Source: Roseburia sp.
GTDB taxonomy: Bacteria > Bacillota > Clostridia > Lachnospirales > Lachnospiraceae
Length of the DNA: 64,000 nucleotides
Direction of reading: 5' to 3'
NCBI GenBank assembly: GCA_017937095.1
Contig: JAGBEG010000004.1
Location: forward strand, 248,001 to 312,000
Both the position numbers and the translations under genes were made by a program. Positions 8,748-15,933 of this stretch are shown piece after piece. How positions within the stretch are numbered: position 1 is the first letter of the stretch; each line of letters opens with the position of its first letter. The notes beneath the pieces were generated by a model. It worked only from the letters and a program-made list of their open reading frames with translations. It was not told where the DNA came from and did no database searches.

Positions 8748-8930
8748 CTAAAAAAAGAGGTCTCCGCCTCTTTTCCTGTAATCTCCCGATATTTTAAAAT
8801 CCCAGAACCCCTTACGCCGCAGGATGCCGCATGTCTCCCTCTGCTGTGCCTGCCCGTATGTCATCCCTTGCTCTCTGGCACTCCTGACAAAATCATCAAT
8901 TTTATTTTTCTTCCTTTTCCGTCTACCCAT
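8748..8930 (-). CDS. small basic phage protein, uncertain
   Basis: 60 residues, basic, with MTYGQAQQRETCGILRRKG. The ribosome site is weak, and the 3' end overlaps the terminator hairpin at 8751-8774. It may be a real small gene between the terminase subunits, where such basic peptides are common, but there is no family support. Confidence 0.4.
   Translation of the reverse strand: MGRRKRKKNKIDDFVRSAREQGMTYGQAQQRETCGILRRKGFWDFKISGDYRKRGGDLFF
8751..8774 (-). terminator. rho-independent terminator upstream of terminase
   Basis: Minus strand AAAAGAGG-CGGAGA-CCTCTTTTTTT: an 8-bp stem with a T run, just before the large terminase gene. It may attenuate rather than stop late transcription, because the packaging genes downstream have no obvious promoter of their own. 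Confidence 0.7.
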
Positions 8931-8977
8931 ATCCCATTTTTCGCTTTCAATTTTAATGCTAAAAAACCACCAGCCAT

Positions 8978-9166
8978 TTATTGACTAGTGGATTCTTCAT
9001 CAAATATGTTTCTATTACTTTTTAACCATTCAAGAAATGGCTGGCTATTAAAACAAGGGTCATTTTTTTTCTTCATCTTTTGTAGATTATTAGATATATA
9101 CCCACAAATTAAATCCGTCATCTCATATTCATCTTTGCACTGTTTAATTCGTTCAAAATTACTCAT
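8978..9166 (-). CDS. small hypothetical phage protein
   Basis: 62 residues starting behind an AAGGAG site with 7-base spacing. The sequence is helical and charged (SNFERIKQCKDEYEMTDL at the start). The AT-rich base use around 8940-9240 differs from the neighbouring GC-richer structural genes, so it may be a later insertion (moron). No function is recognised. Confidence 0.55.
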   Translation of the reverse strand: MSNFERIKQCKDEYEMTDLICGYISNNLQKMKKKNDPCFNSQPFLEWLKSNRNIFDEESTSQ

Positions 9167-9239
9167 TTAGCTGCTCCTTTCCATGATACATTATTGTAAG
9201 ATATGTTTTTTAATTAATCAATAAGCAACCACTCTATCT

Positions 9240-9533
9240 CTAATATTTTTCATGACTAAGCAGCATCACCGCTATGTCATGCTCCCTCCTCATCGTCTCT
9301 GCCGTCACTCGATTTCGGTACTCCTCCCGGTACTGACGGTTCTTCTCCCGCTTATATTCTTTTCGCCGCAGTCGGTTTTCGCTCTTTCTGGCTTCTTTTT
9401 CCTCCTCATACTTCGGCAGTGTTTTCAGATAGCCGGAAACCGACTGGCGGGAGATTCCTGTTTCCGCCGCAATCTGATTTATATTCTTCTTTTCGTCAAA
9501 AAAGAGTTGCCTTGCTCTTTCCCTCCAGTCCAT
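9240..9533 (-). CDS. HTH protein with basic helical tail
   Basis: 97 residues from the ATG that follows AAGGAG. Residues 1-40 contain a helix-turn-helix (INQIAAETGISRQSVSGYL); the rest is a highly basic helix of K, R and E. It is placed between the small terminase and the large terminase. It may help recognise the packaging site or act as a late regulator; neither is shown. Confidence 0.65.
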   Translation of the reverse strand: MDWRERARQLFFDEKKNINQIAAETGISRQSVSGYLKTLPKYEEEKEARKSENRLRRKEYKREKNRQYREEYRNRVTAETMRREHDIAVMLLSHEKY

Positions 9534-9722
9534 CCTCCCGTCTCCTTTACATTTTTGTCCTCGCATTTTGGGGCGCAAAAAGGGTACTGCACACTTTTCA
9601 TTTCCATTTGACTTTTAAAACACCCTCTGATGCGTTTAACCGTCTTCAAATCGTCTTTAACAATTCTGTGCCTTCCGTTCTTCGTCCGGCGATAAAAATT
9701 CGAATTTGAACCGATACGCGCG

Positions 9723-10280
9723 TCACTGCAATTTGCTCATTTCGGACTCCGTTTCCTCCGCCAGACTAATGAGCGTATCTGCTATCTCCGGGTACTTCTC
9801 TCCGAGCTCCGCAAATACTTTCTCTTTCAAGACGCCGAGCGCCACATGCACCGCGCCGCTCTCCTTGCGTGCATCGAGCTTCAGCTTCTCATTTGACACC
9901 TGCGCACGTTGTAAGCTGGCAATAGACTTCGCGATTTTTGCCCGGTCTTCCGGCTCCATGTCGTCATTCACCATCGCCTCCATGATGAGCTGCGATGCAA
10001 GTAGATTGTTTGCTTCGTGAAGTTCCGTTGACGGTCTGTCCGCATTGTCCTCGGCAAGCAGCTTCGCAAACTCCTTCGCGACGCGTACCGACTCAAAACG
10101 TTTCAAGAATTTTCTTCCATATCTGCCAACAGAGGAAAGATGTACCTCTTCCCCCTGCTCCTTTAAATAATTCGATATTTCCTCATAGGTATCGCCCTCA
10201 AGTAAACGGTTCTCCACTTCCCGTTTCAGTTCCGGCGCAAGATTATCAATCTTGCTGTGGCTCCTGTTCTGGTCGTCCAT
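9723..10280 (-). CDS. phage small terminase subunit (DUF3486, Mu gp27-like)
   Basis: 185 residues from the start at 10280. The N-terminal part has an HTH (KIDNLAPELKREVENRL, then YEEISNYLKEQG) and the middle has SVGRYGRKF, a mark of the DUF3486/gp27 family. The rest is helical with a conserved ESGAVHVALG. In Mu, gp27 comes before the large terminase gp28. The start overlaps neighbouring genes closely (2-base gap), so the frame upstream of 10280 is not used. Confidence 0.82.
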   Translation of the reverse strand: MDDQNRSHSKIDNLAPELKREVENRLLEGDTYEEISNYLKEQGEEVHLSSVGRYGRKFLKRFESVRVAKEFAKLLAEDNADRPSTELHEANNLLASQLIMEAMVNDDMEPEDRAKIAKSIASLQRAQVSNEKLKLDARKESGAVHVALGVLKEKVFAELGEKYPEIADTLISLAEETESEMSKLQ

Positions 10281-10281
10281 A

Positions 10282-10584
10282 TCAGCCTCCCATTCCCGGT
10301 ATCTCTGCACCGTTGCCGTCAAGGTAATCCATGCCCACCGCCGTGATGCTGTAAACATCCCTGTGGATTCCCAGTCTTGGGTTTCCCGCATGTTCTACTT
10401 TAAGCAGGGACTTTTCTACCATGTAATAAAGCTGTTTGTCGAGGTCTGCGGTGTCAATCCCCATTTTACGGATTGATACCTCCAATACCTGTTTACTGCA
10501 CCCAAGCGGCGCTGATGCATAGCAAAGTTCTAATACCTCACGCCTCATCACTTCTACTTCCGCAAGCTTCACAAGATCACTCAT
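10282..10584 (-). CDS. winged-helix-like phage protein, paralog of next gene
   Basis: 100 residues. The pattern LAEVEVMRREVLELCY, then SIRKMGID, DLDKQLYYMVEKSLL and VYSITAVGMDYL looks like a winged helix. It aligns by eye with the gene at 10577-10879 (same spacing of V-E-Y, LR, LxKxxYY, LTxxG), so the pair probably arose by duplication. In Mu, small proteins sit at this place before gp27. Overlaps its upstream neighbour by eight bases. Confidence 0.65.
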   Translation of the reverse strand: MSDLVKLAEVEVMRREVLELCYASAPLGCSKQVLEVSIRKMGIDTADLDKQLYYMVEKSLLKVEHAGNPRLGIHRDVYSITAVGMDYLDGNGAEIPGMGG

Positions 10585-10879
10585 CCAAAATCACCCCCAC
10601 ATCTTCAATGTCTCTCTCGGCAAGATTGACCCCCGCCGGAGTCAGCCAGATCATCGAGTCGAGCCAGTTTTCCTTGTCTATCTCGACGTGTATGTACCGC
10701 TTCCCTTCACCGCCGAGGTAATAGATACATTTCTTCAAACTGTCTTCCGGGATCAGCCCACGTGACCGCAGGGCGTTCCGCAACGCCGCGATCCGAATGT
10801 CCGTGCCGTATGTCATATACAGTTTTTCAATGACATCCCCGCGCAGCACCTTAAGCTCCGCAACTCCAAGTGCATCCAT
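10577..10879 (-). CDS. winged-helix-like phage protein
   Basis: 100 residues from the ATG at 10879, with AGGAAG upstream. It shares the layout of the following gene: ELKVLRGDVIEKLY, LRNALRSRGLI, DSLKKCIYYLGG, IWLTPAGVNLA. The aromatic and hydrophobic spacing suggests a winged HTH. Probably a DNA- or terminase-associated accessory protein; not proven. Confidence 0.65.
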   Translation of the reverse strand: MDALGVAELKVLRGDVIEKLYMTYGTDIRIAALRNALRSRGLIPEDSLKKCIYYLGGEGKRYIHVEIDKENWLDSMIWLTPAGVNLAERDIEDVGVILDE

Positions 10880-10880
10880 C

Positions 10881-11450
10881 TTATCTTCCTCCCATCCTGT
10901 CAATTTTGTGTTCCAGACTGTCCATCTGGTCTTTAATCCGGTTGATATCTGACTCGTGCCGTGCCTCCATATTGTTCAAGGACAGCTCTATCTTTGAGAG
11001 CGCGTCAGTGATCTTGTCCATTGATCCGAGCATCCGTTCCTGGTTCGCCATCAGGATGCTTTCACGTTTCTCCGCTTCCTTACGGATTAGGTTTTCGCGC
11101 CGCTCCGCCTCCTGCCGTAATATCTCCTCACGCTTTGCACTCTCTGCCATTAAGACATTTTCACGCTCCCGCACTTCTTTGTTGCAATCTTCGATCTTCT
11201 GCTGGGCTTCTGTATAAGCATTTTTTACCCGGACATCGTCATCACTCGCGCGCCGGATAAAAAATACGATAAAAGCAATAAGCAGTGCCGGAGTGATGCC
11301 GATGTCAACGACAAATTTTGCCATTTCTGCAAGGGTAAATTCATCCATGCTGCTTCCTCCAATTCCATATTTAGCAATGTTATCTGTCAAATTAACTCCC
11401 ATAAGCATCACTGTTACAAGTTCCGCTTTCCGCTTTTTCCAAGCCTTCAT
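10881..11450 (-). CDS. membrane-anchored coiled-coil protein, holin-like or Mu gp25-like (DUF2730)
   Basis: 189 residues if the start is 11450. A second start at 11348 (MDEFTLAEM) has a better GGAGG site and would remove the first 34 residues. A membrane helix (ITPALLIAFIVFFI) is followed by RRASDDD and a long coiled coil rich in E, R and K. The short helix plus charged tail resembles BhlA/UviB holin-like peptides. The coiled coil also fits the DUF2730 protein found at this position in Mu. Either role is possible. Confidence 0.65.
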   Translation of the reverse strand: MKAWKKRKAELVTVMLMGVNLTDNIAKYGIGGSSMDEFTLAEMAKFVVDIGITPALLIAFIVFFIRRASDDDVRVKNAYTEAQQKIEDCNKEVRERENVLMAESAKREEILRQEAERRENLIRKEAEKRESILMANQERMLGSMDKITDALSKIELSLNNMEARHESDINRIKDQMDSLEHKIDRMGGR

Positions 11451-11467
11451 CCCATCTCCATCATCTG

Positions 11468-11935
11468 CTATTCGGCAGTTATTTCAAGCTCCTGCGGCTG
11501 CTCCAACTGTCTATATCCTGCCTTGACCTTCGGGAGCACCTCTTCAATCTTGTTACGCACAAGCTGCTCCGTATCGTCCACACACGCCTCGAGCGCCGCC
11601 ATAACATCAGGCGATAACTGCCGGATAATTTCCTGATATGCTTCATCGGATAACTTGGTCAGTTCCGTAAATTCCTTTTCCCCTGCCTTGACAGCTTTTC
11701 TTACTGCCGCCGCCTGTGTCGTTTCGATTTTGCTCACAGTCGTTTGTGCAATACTATCGAGGACTGCAATCGCAAACTGATATGCGCCTGCTTTCGCCTT
11801 ATTCCCCCGCTCCTCTGCTTCTGCTTTCTGCACAGTCAAAAATGCATTAAGCCCGGCAATCAGCTTTCTTCCTGCAATCACTGCCAGCGTGATAACCACC
11901 GCCGTGAGTGTACTTGTCAAAATCTCCTTCATCAT
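11468..11935 (-). CDS. phage holin-like protein (LL-H type)
   Basis: 155 residues. One N-terminal membrane helix (STLTAVVITLAVIAGRKLI) then a helical soluble part with AKAGAYQFAIAVLDSIAQTTV, similar in layout to LL-H family holins. It is the first gene after the early/late boundary hairpin. It would act with the GH25 endolysin in lysis. The family call is by layout, so moderate. Confidence 0.65.
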   Translation of the reverse strand: MMKEILTSTLTAVVITLAVIAGRKLIAGLNAFLTVQKAEAEERGNKAKAGAYQFAIAVLDSIAQTTVSKIETTQAAAVRKAVKAGEKEFTELTKLSDEAYQEIIRQLSPDVMAALEACVDDTEQLVRNKIEEVLPKVKAGYRQLEQPQELEITAE

Positions 11936-11968
11936 TTGTCATTCCTCCATAATTTTCCCGAAATAAAA

Positions 11969-12007
11969 AAAATAGACAATGCAATTTGTCTTTGCACTGT
12001 CTATTTT
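11969..12007. terminator. dyad at early/late boundary: terminator and possible Mor site
   Basis: AAAATAGACARTGCA and its complement form a 15-bp arm inverted repeat around a 9-base loop, followed by a T run on the minus strand. It lies after the Mor gene and before the holin-like gene. It can end early transcription. Because Mor proteins bind dyads upstream of the genes they activate, it might also be the activator site. Confidence 0.7.
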
Positions 12008-12055
12008 AAATGCTGTCTAGTTTTTTGTACTTTGTATGTTACAATTTATTTTACA

Positions 12056-12403
12056 TCAACCGGACTGCAGCCAATCCGCCAAATCCATCTGTCCCGGTAT
12101 CTGCGGGTGCTTATGCACACCGCTCTGTATCTGCTCGCGCACCACATTGTAGACCGTGGACTCTGATACATCATACTTACTGGCGAGCTGCTTGATGTTC
12201 GTGCCGTCAAACTCTTCCGAGATACGGCGGTATATCCGCATCTTTATGACCTCACGCATCTGCGGGATGTAAATAGCACTGTCGCCGAATGCATCGACCA
12301 ACCTCAGGAAGGCTTCCATCCCTATGCTCTCGGCAATCGGCTTATGCTGTTCCTGCAGATCGTCCACGACAAGTCCGGTTCTGATTTCCTGCTCTGTTGT
12401 CAT
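12056..12403 (-). CDS. Mor-type transcription activator (middle/late gene switch)
   Basis: 115 residues from the ATG at 12403 with AGGAGG upstream. The N-terminal dimerisation part has GMEAFLRLVDAFGDSAIYIPQ, a mark of Mor/C proteins, and the C-terminal HTH has IKQLASKYDVSESTVYNVV. In Mu, Mor turns on the middle promoter and C the late promoters; here only one such gene is seen, at the end of the early run and just before the late genes, so it likely serves the late switch. Confidence 0.9.
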   Translation of the reverse strand: MTTEQEIRTGLVVDDLQEQHKPIAESIGMEAFLRLVDAFGDSAIYIPQMREVIKMRIYRRISEEFDGTNIKQLASKYDVSESTVYNVVREQIQSGVHKHPQIPGQMDLADWLQSG

Positions 12404-12438
12404 TTTAGTACGCCTCCTGATTTTGTGCAAGCTTTTTT

Positions 12439-13383
12439 CTACATCCCAAGCTCTGCCTTTAATGCCGCCCGTGTCAGTGTGCCTACCTTCTTATCCGGCA
12501 GCTTCGTCGTGTAGGTCTGCGGATTTGCTTTCTGATAATTCTCTACAGCAATTTCAGTGAGTCGACCAAACTTTCCATCAATGCTGTTGCAGCGATTTCC
12601 ATTCAAGACGTAGGTATTTTCCATATACTCGTACTGCACCAGATAATACTGCAGCCACTTTACATACTCCTCAGACATTGCAAGTCTCCCACGGTACAGC
12701 GTGTATGTCGGTTCGGGATATGGATTCTTCATAACCGCAACACCTGTATTCTCCTGCATATTTCCAGACCGTTCTTCCTGATAGATAAGGTTAAGGTCAA
12801 CATGAGTACTGATTCCCTGCACCTTTCCACGTGAGTTCCACTGCCAGCCGAAAAGTTCCTGCTTAATATCCGGCTTATAGCTCTCATCCGGCACATCATT
12901 TGCGGTTCGCTCCCCCGCATATGGGTATCGTGCAATCCAAAATGTGCAATCATAAAAATCATCGCTGTCAATAACATTGTGGTACCAGTCCTGATTGCAG
13001 TAGATTCCGAACGGGAAACCGTACTGTTTCACTTTCGTCTCTGCTGCCCTCACAATTCTGGTAATTGTCTCGCTACCAAGTGCTCTGAGTGTCTTATCCT
13101 CAATATCATACCAGATGGTACAATGGATATTGTTCTCCTGCAGGAGACGGCACACTGTTTCAATCTCTGTAGCCGCCGCCTCCGGCGTAAGCGCGTAGAC
13201 ATATTTGTACACGTCAAACGGAATCTCATTCTCCCGGCAACCCTTGACATTGCTCGAAAACTGATAGTCCATCTTTCCGCTGCCTCTGGTGGATCGTAAG
13301 ATTGCAAACTCCACGCCCGCCGCTTTTACTTCCGACCAATTAATTACTCCCTGATTGTCTGATACATCAATTCCTCTCTTCAT
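12439..13383 (-). CDS. GH25 lysozyme endolysin with peptidoglycan-binding domain
   Basis: 314 residues from the ATG that overlaps the GemA stop. Residues 1-205 are a glycoside hydrolase 25 domain: KRGIDVSDNQGVINW, then DVYKYVYALTPEAA, the acidic IWYDIED active-site strand and QELFGWQWNSRG. The last 100 residues carry a peptidoglycan-binding domain (VKWLQYYLVQYEY, IDGKFGRLTEIAVENYQK). It cuts the cell wall at lysis. No signal peptide is seen, so export needs a holin. Confidence 0.92.
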   Translation of the reverse strand: MKRGIDVSDNQGVINWSEVKAAGVEFAILRSTRGSGKMDYQFSSNVKGCRENEIPFDVYKYVYALTPEAAATEIETVCRLLQENNIHCTIWYDIEDKTLRALGSETITRIVRAAETKVKQYGFPFGIYCNQDWYHNVIDSDDFYDCTFWIARYPYAGERTANDVPDESYKPDIKQELFGWQWNSRGKVQGISTHVDLNLIYQEERSGNMQENTGVAVMKNPYPEPTYTLYRGRLAMSEEYVKWLQYYLVQYEYMENTYVLNGNRCNSIDGKFGRLTEIAVENYQKANPQTYTTKLPDKKVGTLTRAALKAELGM

Positions 13384-13778
13384 GCTTGTTCCTCCTTGTT
13401 CTTTTGCATATTTTTCAATCCTTCGATTACCTTGCTGGCTACGGATGGGGTAAGCCACTTGTAATGGTCTATCCTGTAATACTTGCTGCAAAATCCATCC
13501 AACCGCTTAAAGTCCGGCTTCCCTTCCTCGTCTGTCCACCCAAGTTCCCGCATCAATGCCTGAATATACCAAAACTGCTTGTCCGTCATCTTCCGATCGG
13601 AGACTACCTTGCCCTCCAGACTATCTATGACCTTGACCGCCTCGCTTATGGTAAGCTGCTTCAAGCTTTCCTTCCCGGTCAGCATCTGGATGTGGATATG
13701 CAGCAGATCACTGTCCATCCCCCGCTCTTTGGCTGTCACATAGATCTTTCGCATCTGCGATGTCGTAATTGGCGCCAT
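13380..13778 (-). CDS. gemA: GemA / gp16-like protein (DUF1018)
   Basis: 132 residues with family marks: ITTSQMRKIYVTAKERGMD, the middle SLKQLTISEAVKVIDSLEG, MTDKQFWYIQALMRELGW and LTPSVASKVIEGLKNM. In Mu, GemA (gp16) is an early protein that alters host gene expression. It lies between Gam and the endolysin as in many Gram-positive Mu-like phages. Confidence 0.85.
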   Translation of the reverse strand: MAPITTSQMRKIYVTAKERGMDSDLLHIHIQMLTGKESLKQLTISEAVKVIDSLEGKVVSDRKMTDKQFWYIQALMRELGWTDEEGKPDFKRLDGFCSKYYRIDHYKWLTPSVASKVIEGLKNMQKNKEEQA

Positions 13779-13790
13779 AATAACACCCCC

Positions 13791-14285
13791 TTACTTATCC
13801 TGCACCGTGTCTTTTGCAGTCTTATACCAAAAGGTGTCTTTCTTTTTTAGCTTACCTCCAACCGCAACAATGTCTGCCTCGGAATAGGTATTGAGCACAT
13901 CCTTATTAACTTTGACCTCTGTGCTTAAGCAGTCCATCATCCCTCTTTTCCGAAGGTTCTCAATGATAGGTTTAATCTCCTTCGGCAGTATCAGTCTCGT
14001 TGATAGACGATAACCAACTGATCCAAACGCAAGCTTATATGTCTTTTCCTTCATGTCTTCCCTATGCGCTGACGCGTACTGCTGGATCATAAGTTCCTGC
14101 ACCTTGATAACATTTTCGTGCTCCTTGACCTTTACCTTGGCGGCTGCCTTGATTTTGGCAATATCATTATTCATTTCTGCTTCAATCGCTGCGATCTCGT
14201 TTTCCGCCTCGCCAATTACCTTTAAGGATTCGTTGACATCCTCCCAGCTCCCAAGAGCCGAGGCAGCAATTTTTTTTCGTGCCAT
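13791..14285 (-). CDS. gam: Gam-like host nuclease inhibitor
   Basis: 164 residues, the family length. The long N-terminal coiled coil (EAENEIAAIEAEMNNDIAKI) and the C-terminal KLAFGSVGYRLSTRLILPKE are typical of Mu Gam, which binds DNA ends and blocks RecBCD-type nucleases, and is related to Ku. A strong AAGGAGG precedes the ATG. It follows MuB and two small genes, as expected in the early operon. Confidence 0.93.
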   Translation of the reverse strand: MARKKIAASALGSWEDVNESLKVIGEAENEIAAIEAEMNNDIAKIKAAAKVKVKEHENVIKVQELMIQQYASAHREDMKEKTYKLAFGSVGYRLSTRLILPKEIKPIIENLRKRGMMDCLSTEVKVNKDVLNTYSEADIVAVGGKLKKKDTFWYKTAKDTVQDK

Positions 14286-14391
14286 ATGGTCTTCCTCCTT
14301 CCTTCCCTTTTTCCTCCATCTGCATTTTCACGGGCTTTGGACCGTCCACGGCTGCATTAAGGTCCGGGGCAGACACCCCGGCAATGCTTTT

Positions 14392-14595
14392 TTACTCTCC
14401 CTTCAAATATTTACGGGGAAAATCCGGCATCTTAATTTTAAGTTCTCCAATTCCCCTCTTCACCGGAGCGACACCGCAATAGATATTAAGCGGCGTGACC
14501 TTGTAATGCTCCATCGTAACGTGTGCAAGATCATTGATGATCTGTGCGCATTCTTCCTCGTATTTCCCCGATAATATGATTTCAACCTTCTGCAT
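14392..14595 (-). CDS. small hypothetical early phage protein
   Basis: 67 residues with a clear GGAGG site. Has a beta-alpha start (KVEIILSGKYEEECAQIINDL) that looks like a small ferredoxin-like fold, and VKRGIGELKIKMPDFP at the end. No family recognised. It lies in the early operon between the MuB region and Gam, where Mu carries small semi-essential genes. Confidence 0.6.
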   Translation of the reverse strand: MQKVEIILSGKYEEECAQIINDLAHVTMEHYKVTPLNIYCGVAPVKRGIGELKIKMPDFPRKYLKGE

Positions 14596-14641
14596 CCTGT
14601 TTCCTCCTTGCCGTTGTTTTTCATTCCAAGACCTGTTAGCT

Positions 14642-14983
14642 TTATTTCTGTTCCTGCGGCGGCGAAGTCGTCAGAAGCATCTTTTCCAACTCATCGTAGT
14701 CGTTACTCCGCTGATTAAAATTGTGAAAACTGTTCTTCGGCTTTTTCACCGCCCCACCTTCCGCTTTCTTTTTCTGAAGATTGCGCATGATTCCCACTGT
14801 ATAGTTTTCCTTGTAACCGCGGTATCTTAGGATATGGATATTGAGTGCTTCCTCTACGACATCGTCGTCATATTTGTTCCAGCTCTCTTCCACCCGGCTG
14901 ATGACTGACGGGCTGATCCGCCCGGACTGACGTGTCTCCTTTATGACTGTCCAATACCTTTTCTTTGTCTCCTCTGATACCAT
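14642..14983 (-). CDS. early phage protein, helical, unknown
   Basis: 113 residues from the ATG at 14983. The ribosome site lies in the last codons of MuB (GGGAGG), with the ATG two bases after the MuB stop, so the two are coupled. Contains RYWTVIKETRQSGRISPSVI and a helical core YDDDVVEEALNIHILRY ending in MRNLQKK. It may help replication or MuB, but this is only positional. Confidence 0.6.
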   Translation of the reverse strand: MVSEETKKRYWTVIKETRQSGRISPSVISRVEESWNKYDDDVVEEALNIHILRYRGYKENYTVGIMRNLQKKKAEGGAVKKPKNSFHNFNQRSNDYDELEKMLLTTSPPQEQK

Positions 14984-14985
14984 CC

Positions 14986-15921
14986 CTACCTCCCGATGTT
15001 CATTTCGCGCATCATCCGGGCTATCGTTGCCGCCGTAATCTCCTGTTGAAATACTGCTGCCGTATTGACAAACACATTGACCGCCCCGCGCAAGCCATAA
15101 TTGGTCTGACAAATCTGATACAGGATGTCTATAGCATCCTCCGCCAGCTCTGCAACCCGGAACACCTTCTGCACATCCTCTTTCTTGATATCATGAATGG
15201 ACACCGGCTCTCTCATTCCAATGCGGGAAAAGAGCTGTGCGAAATCCGCCTTGCCCGATCCTTTCAGTTTGGAATAGACCTCTTCATTACCAATGAGGCA
15301 GACTCCGATTTCCGCCTCATCCGAGAGGCAACGGATATGATTGAGCGCCCTCACTGTCAAATGCTGGGCTTCGTCGATAATGATGACTCTACCCGAGCCT
15401 TTCAGTCTTGCGATAATTTCCGCGGTAATTTTCCGCGATACCCTCTCCCTGACACCGAGCTGCTCCGCCAGCAGCTCATTGACGCCCGTGATCGACGCAT
15501 AAGTCGGGGATATCGTAATGCCTATGGCAAGGTTATTCTCCTTCAGATAATGTCTAAACGCCTGTGTCTTACCGATTCCCGCATCGCCGTACACAACAGA
15601 TATCTTCCCCCGAAGGTGGCTGTACTTGATCGCGTTCTCGACCATCCGGGAAACCGTCGTCTCAACATAAGGCGGGTCGGAAAGCACAATCTGCTTTTTC
15701 TCGTTGATTTCCATAAGGTTCTTGACCTTCGGCACAATCATATGCGGCGTTTTATAACTGCCGGATAGAAAACTTGATAGCGCTCCGCCCGAAATTCCAA
15801 GTTCCTGCGCCGCTGCTGTCTGCGTCTTTCCTGTATCTGCAATGTATTTCTTCATCCAGTCGATTGCCTGTTCAGTTGTAAGCTCCTCTGACTGTAGTGT
15901 CGTTGTATTTAATTCCTCCAT
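14986..15921 (-). CDS. MuB-like transposition ATPase (AAA+)
   Basis: 311 residues. N-terminal HTH (TQTAAAQELGISGGALSSFL at 33-52), then the AAA+ core: Walker A YGDAGIGKT at 111-119, Walker B VIIIDEAQH at 179-187, and a sensor-like LIGNEEVY near 226. The C-terminal part is helical. MuB binds DNA, stimulates the transposase and gives target immunity. The gene follows the transposase by a 12-base gap, as in Mu. Confidence 0.93.
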   Translation of the reverse strand: MEELNTTTLQSEELTTEQAIDWMKKYIADTGKTQTAAAQELGISGGALSSFLSGSYKTPHMIVPKVKNLMEINEKKQIVLSDPPYVETTVSRMVENAIKYSHLRGKISVVYGDAGIGKTQAFRHYLKENNLAIGITISPTYASITGVNELLAEQLGVRERVSRKITAEIIARLKGSGRVIIIDEAQHLTVRALNHIRCLSDEAEIGVCLIGNEEVYSKLKGSGKADFAQLFSRIGMREPVSIHDIKKEDVQKVFRVAELAEDAIDILYQICQTNYGLRGAVNVFVNTAAVFQQEITAATIARMMREMNIGR

Positions 15922-15933
15922 TTCGTTTTCCTC

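Noticed and set aside
14182-14376. 64-codon minus-strand frame overlapping the start of gam
   Set aside because: It overlaps gam in another frame, and the gam start has the better ribosome site and full-length family match.
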